Part shown: in pieces, positions 12,500-22,348 of the stretch
Layout: the number at the start of each line of letters is the position of its first letter
How positions within the stretch are numbered: position 1 is the first letter of the stretch
Source: Hanleya hanleyi
Taxonomy: Eukaryota > Mollusca > Polyplacophora > Lepidopleurida > Hanleyidae
DNA length: 64,000 nt
Assembly (NCBI GenBank): GCA_036873755.1
Contig: JAVTVY010047843.1
Location: 124,001 to 188,000 of the forward strand
Direction: 5' to 3'
Translations under genes and position numbers: made by a program
Notes under the pieces: model-generated
What the model saw: the letters and a program-made list of their open reading frames with translations, nothing else
Databases searched by the model: none
Told to the model about the DNA's origin: nothing

Positions 12500-12700
12500 T
12501 ACACGTGGCGTGTAAGATTTTAGATTTGAACTAAAGTCTGATTTTCAAGCTCAAAACCGATTTTGCATCTTGAAGTATTATTCTTATACTTATTGAAGTA
12601 TATTATCGGGCTTGAATTTTGTCCATCTTAATATCTCCCTTTCATATCTAAACCTCCCTCTTTTGTATCTCTACTTCGCCCTTTACAATGTCGAAACAGC
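12500..12700. repeat. 21-bp periodic repeat block C
   Basis: About nine rows of 21 bases can be laid out from 'agattttagatttgaactaaa' to 'ttacaatgtcgaaacagctaa', sharing a T-rich first half and a ct/ga-containing second half. It is the third block with the same period in this unit, but its base composition differs from blocks A and B. Confidence 0.5.
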
Positions 12701-13422
12701 TAAAACTCGAGTGACCGAATCCGGCTACCATAAGCCTCGTGTATGTGGTATATTTTTGAAAGAAAACAATCAGTGTGATGCGTAAGTAAATGATAGTGCT
12801 GAAGTCACCGATACGCTTGGTAAATCCCACACCGTATGCATGCAGAAACGTGAAATTAGGAAAGCCTGAATACACATGTAACGAAAGTGCAGAATGACAG
12901 CGACCCCTTGGGATCCCCTTTAATCAGCCACTGCTTGTGTTCTGACGCGTGACTACTGTGAAATCGAAAGTTACATTGTGTTTATGTGTGCGGTTGACTT
13001 ACCTGATGGAATTCAACGCTGTAATTTTCCTGGAATGAACTATAATAATCCGGGGGACAGACAATGCCTCGAAACCCCGGCGAAGTTATCTCAAACGACC
13101 AGTCTGGACGGTGGAAGGGACTCTGGTAAGCCCACTCGCTTCGCTGAAAATGACGTCAGTCAGGAATGCGGAAGTCGATTTCGGTGAATATGTAGATGAG
13201 GGACAGTGAACTTTGCGGTCCTCGTATGAATTAACTAGAGGGAGTTGGAAGCTGAGATTTACCAGTTATGTCCGTTATGAATTATGGTTTGTTCCTCCAT
13301 AGCCATATTTATCCAGCGAAGTCCAGATAAACTGATCGGGAAATGTTGTAAGTGACAATAAAGAGGGCGCTGTCATCTTCGACGACGTGTTTCTGCCTTT
13401 ATCCGCAGAAGATCGGTAGCCC

Positions 13423-13430
13423 TATATAAG
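13423..13430 (+). promoter_or_regulatory. LTR TATA box
   Basis: TATATAAG is followed by a GC-rich stretch. Transcription would be expected to start about 30 bases downstream, near 13455, which would define the U3/R border. The 3' LTR has the same box at about 22895. Confidence 0.65.
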
Positions 13431-13929
13431 CCGGACCCGAGCTGAAACGAGGCAGACCAGCAGAAACATCGAGGTGAGAGCACACGCCAAATCTATTGGG
13501 GAGAAGAAATCCAATGCATTGCCGGGCCGGAGAAAGGCCGCCGCCGAATTGGAGAAGTAGCGCCGCCGAATTTGTGCCGCCGCCGGGCCGGGACCAGGCC
13601 GCCGAATATTATAGCATCATCATTGCATACATTTACACACACTTACATTCACATGTCCGGGCCGTGTTTACTCTACTTCGATCTCTATTCGGCATCAACC
13701 GTAATGCACAGTTGAACGAATATTGCGCTGGAAGTTAAGAGTATAGACGCTTATCGCCAATGGTTATTCTTATTCTCTACCGTACGCCAGTACGGGCTCA
13801 GCTCTGGGAATTAACTAACGGCGTTAGAGTCGATAGCATGGCCATACATTAGCCGCATCTCTCTTTGCTTTCAACCGTATCGCACAGTTGTTCAAAGATT
13901 GCGCTGTGGTTCGTGTATCTATTAAGCTG

Positions 13930-13941
13930 TATCTGGTAAGG
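13930..13941 (+). promoter_or_regulatory. Candidate splice donor in the LTR leader
   Basis: CTG|GTAAGG places a good donor at 13935/13936, downstream of the predicted start of transcription. It is the natural partner for the strong acceptor at 21110, but only transcript data could show the pairing. Confidence 0.4.
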
Positions 13942-14069
13942 GATGCGAGTCCCTGTGAAGAAGATATAGCTAAAACATATCATACACAGTTCCTACATAA
14001 ACAATTATTCATGCACACATGTACTTAAACCACAACCCACGGGTTGAAATACATTCACGCCAACACCCA

Positions 14070-14097
14070 CAAGCTATAGGTTCGAGCCTATAGCTTG
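14070..14097 (+). other. Perfect 11-bp-stem hairpin in the LTR
   Basis: CAAGCTATAGG and CCTATAGCTTG are exact reverse complements around the loop TTCGAG. The hairpin is unchanged in the 3' LTR (about 23559-23586) and lies in the predicted transcribed leader, so it may be an RNA structure of the element. Confidence 0.6.
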
Positions 14098-14280
14098 ATA
14101 TATATACACCTGCCCAGTCAATCGTACGAGAAACGATTATCCATTCACGCTTCCATAAGCATAGTCTCTCACCACCCTGTACATATATTGAGTAATTCAC
14201 GGCCAATGATAGATTACTACTGTCTCATACAGTAGTATATAGAGGGGGAATCCTAGACCTGATGCCCAGCTATTGCGGAG

Positions 14281-14480
14281 GACCATGCAGTAGTATAGAA
14301 GGAGGGTTCCTATACCGGTTGACCATACAGTAGTATAGAAGGAGGGTTCCTATACTAGTTGACCATACAGTAGTATAGAAGGAGGGTTCCTATACTAGTT
14401 GACCATACAGTAGTATAGAAGGAGGGTGCCGATTCCAGGTGCCCATACAGTAGTATAGGGAGAGGGTTACTAGACCAGGT
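14281..14480 (+). repeat. Five 40-bp tandem units in the 5' LTR
   Basis: Units begin at 14281, 14321, 14361, 14401 and 14441, each with ACAGTAGTATAGAAGGAGGG or a close variant. The 3' LTR has just over four units and then a deletion of about 150 bp, whose left edge is inside the repeat, so the array is the likely site of slippage between the LTRs. Confidence 0.85.
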
Positions 14481-15457
14481 GCCTGCCTATCCACCGTGTG
14501 TTATTGATGTCCGATCCTATGTGGACCGTGTAGCCGTGAACTCTAGCCTTGATGATTCGTCCTAGTGAGCGGGGTCGCTGAAGCCTGGGGGTGTATTCCT
14601 ACGAGGGGTGCCGTCTGCTACTGTGGTGAGCCGTGCAGTTGAATAGTCCTGCGGTGTTACAGAGAGACGGGCCGGTGCCGTAGAAGCCTTTGTACTGTGA
14701 TAGTACTGTCGTGCCCAGGCCGTCCGCATCCATTGACGGTTATCAACGCTTGGAGGGGCTTAGTCGTGTAAGACGAGACACGACGACGACGAGAAGTCCA
14801 TACCACCCGAGGGAAGAAGACCGGGGGAAGGAAGACACACGTCGGACATAACCACGGGAGGGCCAGGTCGTGTAAGACGAGACACGACGCAGTGTTCATC
14901 CATACGGGAGTGAACGAAGACCTGGGGAAGGCAGACGTTGGACCTTTCCACGTATATCTGGGGAAGGACGATAGACGCTGGATCCTACTACAGAGCCCTG
15001 GGGAAGGAAGATAGAAGCTGGACCCATCCATGAGAGAACCGGTCGTGACCAGACTGTGGCTGTGACCAGGCCTGCTCGCGTTATAGCTAGGGCTATATAT
15101 ATTTTGTATATATTTTCTATTGAACTTCGGTTAAAGATAACTATAAGAGTACAGATAATTCATAGAGTAGGGATCTTCTTTGCAGGGATTATACGCTACC
15201 ACGATTTGAATCCTGTATACCTGCTCAAAGAATTATATGTCAGTATTGCATTAATTTGCTTTGGTTGTCATTACAGGTCTTCCTTTCCAACCTCCTTGAT
15301 CCAGACAAGGTGACAGGTTGAATCGAACTCCCTCGTTGGCCAGGATCAGTGCCCGAGTGCGTTCCCAGTAGCCTGACAGTTTGTCTTGGGGACCCTGCGC
15401 ACTCTGTGGATCTGAAACATCCATTATCCCACGTTAAAGAAGTAGAAACGTTTCAAC

Positions 15458-15475
15458 TGGTGGCAGCGGTGGGAT
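15458..15475 (+). promoter_or_regulatory. Primer-binding site, tRNA-Leu type
   Basis: Two bases after the LTR comes TGGTGGCAGCGGTGGGAT. It is complementary to the 3' end of animal tRNA-Leu of the kind ending CCCACCGCTGCCACCA. The ATG at 15474 overlaps its last bases. Confidence 0.8.
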
Positions 15476-17798
15476 GGCCAACTTCTGGGAGACGAAGGAA
15501 AGGAGACCAAACCTGGCGGATAGAATGGATCCGGACCAGACAACCATGAATAGAACTGAAGATTTCGGCGCCGAGTTACGACAACCGGGAGCCCGGGGCC
15601 AACCATCTGACGGAAGAGGAGCCCGACCGAAAGTCTTCACGACGCCGAGTCCACGGGAACGACGTGAGACGAGAAGAGGCGTAGCTTCCGGACGATCCAC
15701 CACAGCAACACTGGGTTACGAAAATCTTCTTGACCTGTCCACGCTGGAACTGGGATCGGTGCTGTTGGCACCACCGGCCGAACTGACGCCACGACCTTCA
15801 GCGGAGACGTCTACCGAAGATCGACTGAGGGGGCGTGAGCCAGTACCTGAACAACCTGACACTGACCTAAGACGAGAGGTAGAAGACCAGCGTAATGTCT
15901 CAAATGCATTATGCACAGCGGTGACCGCTATGATGGGACAGGTGTCCACGATACTGAGAAATCAAAGTGCCAGTGAGGAGATGACCCCACCGAAGGCAGA
16001 AGATTACACTCATTCTGGGCCGGCCGGACTGGAACGGGGTCGAGACGGAGCCGCATCGGGGACGACGTCGAGGCGAGATGAATCACCGCCAAGAAGACGC
16101 CGGGACGAACCACCTTCAGTTTCATGGGACCATCCGTTACAGACGTCCACGCCCATGGGGGAACCTAGACGGCCGAAGACGACGATGGTGAAGGCCGCTA
16201 CCTACGATGGTACCACGCCATGGCGGGATTATTTGGCTCACTTTGGGCACTGTTCTGTGATCAACGGATGGACCTACCACCAACAGGGTCAATACCTGGC
16301 CGTCGCTTTAAGGGGGTCAGCGCAACAGGTGTTGGCCAGCCTTAAGTCTGCACCAGGCAGTACCGACTACGACCGTTTGAAGGAGGCCTTGGAGAAGCGA
16401 TTTGCCCCGCCTAATCAGATGGATATGTACAAGGCACAGCTGAAGTCCAGGCACCGCGTGAGGGACGAAGACCTTCCAGGCTTGGCTCAAGCACTAATCC
16501 GCCTGGCCCAGCTGGCCTATCCCGACGCCGGAGACGATGTTCAGGATACCCTAGCCAAGGACCAGTTCCTGGACGCCATCGGTGACGAGCTGAGGTTTCA
16601 AGTCTGGCAAACTAGACCTACAACCTTGGATGCGGCCGTACACGCGGCCGTGGAACTGGAGGCATACAAGATCTCCCAGCGCCGGAAACCCTGGCCGACA
16701 GCCAAGTCAACTGCCCCGGGAGAGGGAGATAAGGCAGCCGCACCCCCTGAAGAGGATGAGACAGAGAATCAACGGTTGAGGGAAGAAGTGAAGAGGTTAA
16801 TGGAGGTGATTCAGAAGAACAGTGAACCACCAAGACCACAACGGCCAGGACGATACCAGTCCAGAGGGGGGCCTAGACGGGACCGTCAACAACCATACGA
16901 CAGCCATGATCGGACATCCGGATGCTGGTCATGCGGAAGAGACGGGCATTACCGGGCGGACTGTCCAGAGTTGCGCAGGCCGGATGATCATCGACCCCCA
17001 AGACAACCGAAACCTCCACCGAAACCCCCTACAGTGAATACCTCAGGTGAAGCCGGATTGTATCTCCCGGCCAAGATGGGATCCGTGGGATTGTGGTGCT
17101 GCGTCGACACGGGTGCATCAGTTTCTCTTCTGAACGTGCGGGTGTACAACCAGCTGAGTCCCCGACTTAGGCCGGCATTGAGAAGTCCCTCCTATGCGTC
17201 CATTCGTATGGCCGATGGCACGAGTATGCCACTACAGGGTGAAGCAGACTTCAAGATAACTATAGATGGGACTACCCGGACTCAGACGATGATTGTTGGA
17301 ACACTGACCGTGGATGCCCTCCTGGGTTATGATTTCCTGAGTACCCACTGTACTGCGATTGATACGGAGAAGCACCGGGTGAAGTATGGCGGCCGATATG
17401 TCCAGTGTGAGGTCGTGGGGAGCCACGAGTGCCATCGGGTGTCTGTAACGGAGACTTTTACTATCCCAGCTGGAGCTGAGGCAGTGGTGACGGGGACCGT
17501 CCGAGGTGCTCTACCGGGGGAGGTCGGAATGGTGGAAAATATCATTGGGTTCACACAGAAGACTGGAACCATGGTGGCCAGAGCCCTGACCGAAGTTGAC
17601 CGTGACCATGAAGTTACCCTGCGGTTCCTTAACCTGTCCACTGACCCTGCCATAGTACAAGCCGGCACTCTGTGTGGTAGTTTGACTGAAGTGGAGGTAG
17701 TGGATAATTCAGCTCCACGTACTACAGAGCCTTTGGTCCAGCCTCTGGTGAGGCAACGGTGCCAAGCCCAAGATGTCCACCGCACCTACGGGCCTTAG
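15474..17798 (+). CDS. gag-pro: Gag-protease polyprotein (gypsy)
   Basis: This open frame of 774 residues carries the structural protein and protease. Residues 1-237 are charged and low in complexity. Residues 238-410 resemble retrotransposon gag capsid, with a Y-D-G-x-x-x-W-R-D-Y start and a helical region ending in [14 protein letters not shown] knuckle lies at 484-497 (C-x2-C-x4-H-x4-C) for RNA binding. An aspartic protease follows, with its active-site D-T-G at 545-547. The first ATG lies in the primer-binding site; Met18 (15525) may be the true start. The frame stops at 17798 and overlaps the pol frame by about 40 bases in the -1 frame, suggesting ribosomal frameshifting, though I see no classical slippery heptamer. 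Confidence 0.9.
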   Translation: MANFWETKERRPNLADRMDPDQTTMNRTEDFGAELRQPGARGQPSDGRGARPKVFTTPSPRERRETRRGVASGRSTTATLGYENLLDLSTLELGSVLLAPPAELTPRPSAETSTEDRLRGREPVPEQPDTDLRREVEDQRNVSNALCTAVTAMMGQVSTILRNQSASEEMTPPKAEDYTHSGPAGLERGRDGAASGTTSRRDESPPRRRRDEPPSVSWDHPLQTSTPMGEPRRPKTTMVKAATYDGTTPWRDYLAHFGHCSVINGWTYHQQGQYLAVALRGSAQQVLASLKSAPGSTDYDRLKEALEKRFAPPNQMDMYKAQLKSRHRVRDEDLPGLAQALIRLAQLAYPDAGDDVQDTLAKDQFLDAIGDELRFQVWQTRPTTLDAAVHAAVELEAYKISQRRKPWPTAKSTAPGEGDKAAAPPEEDETENQRLREEVKRLMEVIQKNSEPPRPQRPGRYQSRGGPRRDRQQPYDSHDRTSGCWSCGRDGHYRADCPELRRPDDHRPPRQPKPPPKPPTVNTSGEAGLYLPAKMGSVGLWCCVDTGASVSLLNVRVYNQLSPRLRPALRSPSYASIRMADGTSMPLQGEADFKITIDGTTRTQTMIVGTLTVDALLGYDFLSTHCTAIDTEKHRVKYGGRYVQCEVVGSHECHRVSVTETFTIPAGAEAVVTGTVRGALPGEVGMVENIIGFTQKTGTMVARALTEVDRDHEVTLRFLNLSTDPAIVQAGTLCGSLTEVEVVDNSAPRTTEPLVQPLVRQRCQAQDVHRTYGP

Positions 17799-18235
17799 TT
17801 CAACAGTCCAGTGAGGGATTAGAGGCTGAGAGAGCTTTAGCTGTAGAAGACTTGGTTACTCGCTTCGCCCACTTGTTTGCCAAGGATGACAGTGATATGG
17901 GGCGAACAACGATGGTGCAACATCATATCAAGACGGGGAATGCGCCACCTATCCGGATTCCTCCACGACGTCCACCCCTTCATGCCCGTGGAATAATAGA
18001 CGACCAGGTTGAAGACATGCTGCAGCGGGGAGTCATCGAGCCATCTCATGGGCCTTGGTCTGCTCCGGTTGTCCTGGTACGGAAGAAGGATGGGAAAATG
18101 CTATTCTGCGTTGATTACCGAGCCCTCAACAAAGTAACGGAGAAAGATGCCTACCCCCTGCCGAGAATCGACGATTCCCTGGATTCTCTGTCTGGTGCCT
18201 GCTGGTGGAGTACGCTCGACCTGATGTCGAAGTAG
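17759..18235 (+). pseudogene. pol: pol part 1: RT N-terminal half, truncated by frameshift
   Basis: The frame shows the linker and RT fingers typical of gypsy pol: [20 protein letters not shown]-x-L-N and the palm motif ending T-L-D-L. It then hits a stop at 18233. The conserved residues that should follow the palm aspartate are missing, and RT homology resumes at once in another frame. This is a small deletion, of a size not divisible by three, at about 18220-18230, which removes part of the conserved palm. The product cannot be a working RT. Confidence 0.88.
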
Positions 18236-19350
18236 CCCCGGAAGACAGATGTAAGACCGCCTTTGCCACTCGACGGGGCCTGTACCAATTCCGGGCCATG
18301 CCTTTCGGGCTTTGTAATGCTCCAGGAACCTTCGAGCGATTAATGGAGGCAATTTTGGCAGGCCTCCAGTACGAGACGTGCTTAGTGTACCTCGACGACA
18401 TAATAGTTTTTGGCCGGACCTTCGAGGAGATGATCCAACGACTGGAGGAAGTCTTCCAGAGGCTGCAACAACACGGCCTGAAATTGAAGCCCTCGAAATG
18501 CGTCATCGGGAAACGACAGGTGCTCTACCTTGGTCATATAGTGACCCAAGACGGGATTGGTACTGATCCAGAGAAGATTCGGGCTGTACGAGAGTGGCCG
18601 ACGCCTGTTTCCCAGACGGATGTCAGAAGTTTTCTTGGCCTGTGTGGGTACTACCGGCGTTTTATAAGAGACTTTGCGACTGTAGCAGCCCCTCTTCATC
18701 GACTGACGGAGAAGAAGGCGGTATTTATGTGGAATGATACAGCCCAGACGGCGTTCGACCACCTAAGACAGAAGCTGACGACCGCACCTATGTTAATGAT
18801 GCCAGATTTCCGACAGTCCTTCATCCTGGACACAGATGCCAGCAATTTCGGCATTGGGGCCGTCCTGTCCCAGGAGATCAACGGCGAGGAGAAGGTCGTA
18901 GCCTATGCTAGCAGGGTGCTGTCCAAAACAGAACGTGCCTACTGTGTGACTAGAAGGGAACTTCTGGCTGTCGTGTACTTTGTCAAGTACTTTCGGCATT
19001 ATCTGTTTGGCCGAAAATTTCTACTGCGCACTGACCATGGGTCCCTGAGGTGGTTAATGCGGTTTAAAGAACCGGAGGGACAATTGGCTCGCTGGATACA
19101 AGCTCTCGGAGTCTACGACTTTGAAATCCAGCATCGACCCGGACGAAAGCACGGAAACGCTGACGCCATGAGCCGAATCCCGTGCAAGCAGTGTGGACGA
19201 TCAGGGTCCGAGGTCCAGGAAGCTGCCCGTGTTACGGAGATTGTGCCGCCGACTGCAGACTTCAGTCAAGCTCAGGCCGCGGACCCAGACTTGCAGCCTG
19301 TCCTGGCAGTCGACCAGCCAGAGAGGACATCAGTCAATATGGACCCGTAA
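18205..19350 (+). pseudogene. pol: pol part 2: RT catalytic core and RNase H
   Basis: The real homology begins at about 18230 with the segment before F-A-T-R-R-G-L-Y-Q-F. The catalytic Y-L-D-D is at 18388-18399, followed by the G-H-I-V and L-G-L-C-G-Y-Y-R-R-F-I motifs of the RT connection. RNase H starts with D-T-D-A-S at 18829 and ends with the H-R-P-G-x-x-H-x-N-A-D-A-M-S-R motif near 19165. The frame closes at 19350 because of a second frameshift at roughly 19290-19340. The domains look recently functional. Confidence 0.9.
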
Positions 19351-21113
19351 CTAAGAACCTGTGGGGTGCCTTCGATCTACTGGAGATGAGTGGATCCTTG
19401 CTTGTGCGGAGATGGGTGAATGCTCGGGGAGAAGTGAAACGACGGCTTCTGGTGGTCCCTCGCTCCCTCAGACGGAAAGTCTTGAAAGAGTGTCATGACA
19501 GTGTTAACGGTGGTCACCTTGGGGTGAAGAAAACCTTGGCAAAAGTGAGACAGGCGTACATGTGGCCTGGTCTGCAGACCGATGTTCGGCAATGATGCCG
19601 GAGTTGCGACGTGTGCAATCGCAGGAAGTTGGCGGGACGGAAGCCCAGAGGTCCTCATCGCGGTCAGATGACTGGAAGTCCAGGGGATAGAGCGGCTGTT
19701 GATATTCTCGGGCCATTGGCAGAAACCGGTCAGGGAAACCGATACGTAGTCGTCATTGGAGACTATTTCACCCGTTGGGTGGAAGCTGTAGCCTTACCCA
19801 ATCAGGAAGCCACAACGGTTGCCCAAGCTGTAGTGGATCACTTCGTGACCAGATTTGGCGTACCAATGGCAATCCACTCTGACCAGGGACGTCAGTTTGA
19901 AAGCAGAGTATTCCAGGGGATGTGTCGCATACTCGGAATGAGGAAAACCAGGACCACACCCTATCACCCCCAGTCGAACGGCATGATTGAACGGTTCAAT
20001 CGGACCCTAGCCCAGATGTTGCATGCCAGCATTGACCGTCACCCGGACGACTGGGACCTGCACATCCCGTTGGTACTGATGTCATACCCTGCCACCGTGC
20101 ATGAGACGACGGGATATTCCCCAAACATGATGGTGTTTGGGAGGGAAATCGCCTTGCCATCGCACCTGACTTTGGGGGCACCTCCGAAGCAGCAGGTAGA
20201 GCCGACACAGTGGGTCGAAGATCTCCGGGATGAGATGGCTGAGATACACGAGTTTGCTCGAGAGACTACCAAGAAGAGCTTGAGACGGCAGAAACGTATC
20301 TACGATACGAAAGCTTTTCCTCACAAGTACAAGCCTGGTGATCAGGTTTACCTGTATATTTCCGCCACTAAGCGTGGGGAGATCCGGAAACTACGAGACC
20401 GGTGGGGAGGGCCTTATACTGTGAAAGAAGCCCTGACTGATGTGACATATCGCATCGCCGACGAGGCTGGTGGCCTCCGTGTGGTCCATCATGATCTTCT
20501 TAAGCCCTTCTACCCCCGAGGGACAACGAATGGTGAGACCACTGAGTCAACAGAGAATGATGGTGATGTCGAGTCTGAGAATGACTCGGAGCCTGCGAGG
20601 GTCTTTCCATATCCGGTGGAGCATCCAACCGCAGTGAGATCTCCAGCACCTCGGCAGACGAGAAGCGGGCGGAGAACCCGTCGTCCTAGGAGACTGGCAG
20701 ACTACGAGGTTGGGCTTCCGGCCGATCGTCCAGTTTCATCGGTTGTCGAACTGGAGCGAGCCCCTCTGGAGGAGCAGGGGGCCTCACCGACGACGTGGCG
20801 TTCTAGGCCAAGACCAAACCCAGATAGTCCTATGTCGTCTGGAGGGGAAAGCGAACCACCACCTCCATCAGAGGGCCGTACCCGCGCTCCTGCGACCGGG
20901 GGACGAATCTCTAGGCGACCGGCACGATACCGTGACTTCGTTATGACCGCTCGGTGGATGGGCAGAACACCATATGGGGGGATGGAAGTAGGGTTAGGAC
21001 ACGATAGGCATAGGGGGGAGATAGGAATCCTCGCTTCCCGGGCTCAACCTGATTGTTATTCTGCTGGTCCACGAGAAATGGCTAACCTAAAATCTTCTTT
21101 CTCGTTGCAGAAA
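19330..21113 (+). pseudogene. pol: pol part 3: integrase with an in-frame stop
   Basis: Homology picks up in the third frame. The zinc-binding head has H-x-x-x-x-x-x-H spacing (C-H-D-S-V-N-G-G-H) near 19495 and C-R-S-C-x-x-C near 19600. A TGA at 19593-19595 interrupts it just before the first of these cysteines. The core has the catalytic triad at 19701 (D), 19881 (D) and 19989 (E), a D,D35E arrangement. The C-terminal W-G-G-P-Y motif near 20400 is a GPY/F module. I see no chromodomain. A long arginine- and proline-rich tail reads on without a stop into the next ORF. Confidence 0.88.
21082..21110 (+). promoter_or_regulatory. Strong splice acceptor with branch point before the third ORF
   Basis: A CTAAC branch-site consensus at 21082-21086 is followed by the pyrimidine run 'tcttctttctcgttgcag' ending at 21110. 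The branch adenine at 21085 is 25 bases from the AG. An ATG follows four bases later. This is where a spliced subgenomic mRNA would expose a downstream ORF, as in env-bearing retroelements. Confidence 0.65.
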
Positions 21114-21941
21114 ATGAGTAGTAAGCGAAGCCGGAGTCCACGACGGAGTGAGGAGGAGCGGGAACGTAGGGGACGTGCTCTCTGCCCGTTCTGTGACCGA
21201 GACTACGGCGCCCGGAAACACATGCGGGACCATATTCGAACCGCCCATGCCTGGGAGGACGGCCGGCCCTTACCGGAGCCCAGACTGCCAGGGACTCCCA
21301 TACTGGCCCTGCCCCCGTGTGTGGGGGGGACCAGAACAGTAAGGAAGGACGCCCCGCAGGATGGGACGACCACAGCCAGCACAGCCTCCATACGTCTGGC
21401 CTCTGCCGTGAAAGTGTTACCCAGCGCCGGTGGCGCAGCGCCCCGTGTCAGGATGATCAGCCCGACCGCACCGACGGTCATGATCCCCTCGATCGAGGAA
21501 GACCTGCAACCAGCCACGGATGAAGCCATCCTGCTACCGGTGCCAACGGACCCGGTGACAGAGGTCCTGTTGAGTGATAAGCCGCCAAGCTTATTATCCG
21601 AAGGTGTTGCCTCTGGAGGAGGGACGTCTGGGCCTGATACGACGGATCGGGAGGTCGCCGAGGAGGATAAATCCGATGACGAAGAAAGTATGTTCTTCCG
21701 GCTAAGGAAGCCGGAGCGCGCCCAGCCCTCGTCGACGCGGCCCTCGTCCAGGCCGAGGACCCCGACCGCCGCGCCCTCACAACGATTGCGGGTACGGCGC
21801 ATGCGACTGTATGTGGATACGGTGCGTAACCGCCCCGGGGTGGAGGAACGAAAAGTGTACGACCGCTGGGAATGGGAGGAGGAACACACCATGCGGCCCG
21901 GTTCCGACGACCGGAATCCCTTTGTGTCCACGAGTGACTGA
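21114..21941 (+). CDS. Env-position ORF: C2H2 zinc-finger protein (275 aa)
   Basis: From the ATG at 21114 the product begins with a very basic serine/arginine-rich leader. A single C2H2 finger follows, with ligands C24, C27, H40 and H45 (C-x2-C-x12-H-x4-H), and then a long low-complexity proline, serine and threonine region. An acidic stretch (E-E-D-K-S-D-D-E-E-S) lies near residue 190 and the tail is basic and aromatic. There is no signal peptide, transmembrane segment or fusion-peptide-like stretch, so it is not an envelope protein. It sits in frame with pol, but the acceptor at 21110 suggests independent expression from a spliced RNA. Finger and basic leader suggest nucleic-acid binding. 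Its function is unknown, and I do not recognise it from named gypsy families. Confidence 0.7.
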   Translation: MSSKRSRSPRRSEEERERRGRALCPFCDRDYGARKHMRDHIRTAHAWEDGRPLPEPRLPGTPILALPPCVGGTRTVRKDAPQDGTTTASTASIRLASAVKVLPSAGGAAPRVRMISPTAPTVMIPSIEEDLQPATDEAILLPVPTDPVTEVLLSDKPPSLLSEGVASGGGTSGPDTTDREVAEEDKSDDEESMFFRLRKPERAQPSSTRPSSRPRTPTAAPSQRLRVRRMRLYVDTVRNRPGVEERKVYDRWEWEEEHTMRPGSDDRNPFVSTSD

Positions 21942-22334
21942 TGCCTGGTACAACAAACCCAGTGTGCTCGTGGAGATGGCCGTAATTGGCCGCTGATATT
22001 CCTGTCCATAATAATACGGACCTGACGGGCGGAGAGACCGCCTACAATAATGAAGTACCCGGGGAGGGCAAGCAGACTTCCAGCATCCGAGTAGAGGGTC
22101 GGGCTGACTCTGAGTGATTTCCGTGTTATTCTGCCTGGATGGAGTCGGACGGGCTCCTGAGACTCCGGGATGGACTGCTGAAATTTACAGCGAGGAAAAA
22201 AAAAAGAAAATAAAAAAAAAAAAAAAATTGGTATACCTTCCTTAAGACTGTGATTTACCGTGATTGGACTTTATGCTGTGAATCAACTCTTCATGATGAA
22301 CTGGTCGAGCCATGACGAGGGCGTCATGATCTTC
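21942..22334 (+). other. 3' untranslated region of the gypsy element
   Basis: No reading frame is present. An A-rich run at about 22193-22227 lies well inside the element and is not a poly(A) tail of an insertion. The remainder is unremarkable until the purine-rich tract. Confidence 0.6.
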
Positions 22335-22348
22335 GAAGGCGGGGGTAG
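22335..22348 (+). promoter_or_regulatory. Polypurine tract
   Basis: GAAGGCGGGGGTAG lies directly before the 3' LTR, as expected for the plus-strand primer. One C and one T break the purine run. Confidence 0.6.

Larger units (their letters stand above)
1..12876 (+). repeat. Unit 1 of a diverged tandem array of about 10 kb
   Basis: The opening bases, with the motif AAATTGATTGACT, reappear at about 30865. From there the two regions match in order: 1-4530 with 30862-34430, and 7130-12870 with 34436-41455. Identity looks high but imperfect, with many indels, so this is an old duplication. Unit 1 differs from unit 3 by several clean insertions: a truncated Penelope-like copy (787-1183), a CACTA-like element (4536-7127), a segment at about 7840-8120 and a fold-back element (11327-11483). 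No intact gene is visible; the only protein signal is a decayed Penelope-like RT. The stretch 7130-12876 is otherwise non-coding, apart from the 21-bp repeat blocks listed separately. The left edge lies outside the window. Confidence 0.8.
12877..15455 (+). repeat. 5' LTR (2579 bp)
   Basis: The LTR runs from TGTAACGAAAG to GTTTCA. It contains a TATA box at 13423, a splice-donor-like site at 13936, a perfect 28-nt hairpin at 14070-14097 and five exact 40-bp tandem units at 14281-14480. Reading frames inside it occur identically in both LTRs and match no known protein. The LTR is unusually long for a gypsy element. Confidence 0.93.

Noticed and set aside
12978..13187. 69-codon ORF in the U3 part of the LTR, repeated at 22450-22659
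   Set aside because: Its presence twice only reflects LTR identity. It lies upstream of the TATA box and shows no known domain.
13360..13366. AATAAA-type polyadenylation signal in the LTR
   Set aside because: It lies upstream of the TATA box and therefore outside the transcribed R region in the 3' LTR; I could not identify a convincing signal downstream.
13496..13738. ORF in the LTR with proline/arginine-rich start, also at 22946-23227
   Set aside because: The frame is altered by a short repeat expansion in the 3' LTR and codes for GCC-repeat residues; there is no sign of selection as protein.
14081..14096. tRNA T-loop-like 'ggttcgagcc' in the LTR
   Set aside because: It is the loop of a perfect hairpin; there is no A box or cloverleaf around it.
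17327..17785. 152-codon minus-strand ORF opposite the protease
   Set aside because: It is an antisense shadow of gag-protease.
21114..21941. Env glycoprotein reading of the third gypsy ORF
   Set aside because: There is no signal peptide, transmembrane segment, furin site or cysteine pattern of envelope proteins; a C2H2 finger is present instead.
21203..22009. 268-codon minus-strand ORF opposite the zinc-finger ORF
   Set aside because: It is a GC-rich shadow of the plus-strand frame, with serine/arginine/glycine-rich composition and no domain.
22193..22227. A-rich run read as a poly(A) tail of a retroposed gene
   Set aside because: It is inside the gypsy 3' region, with the polypurine tract and LTR following, and is not flanked by a target duplication.
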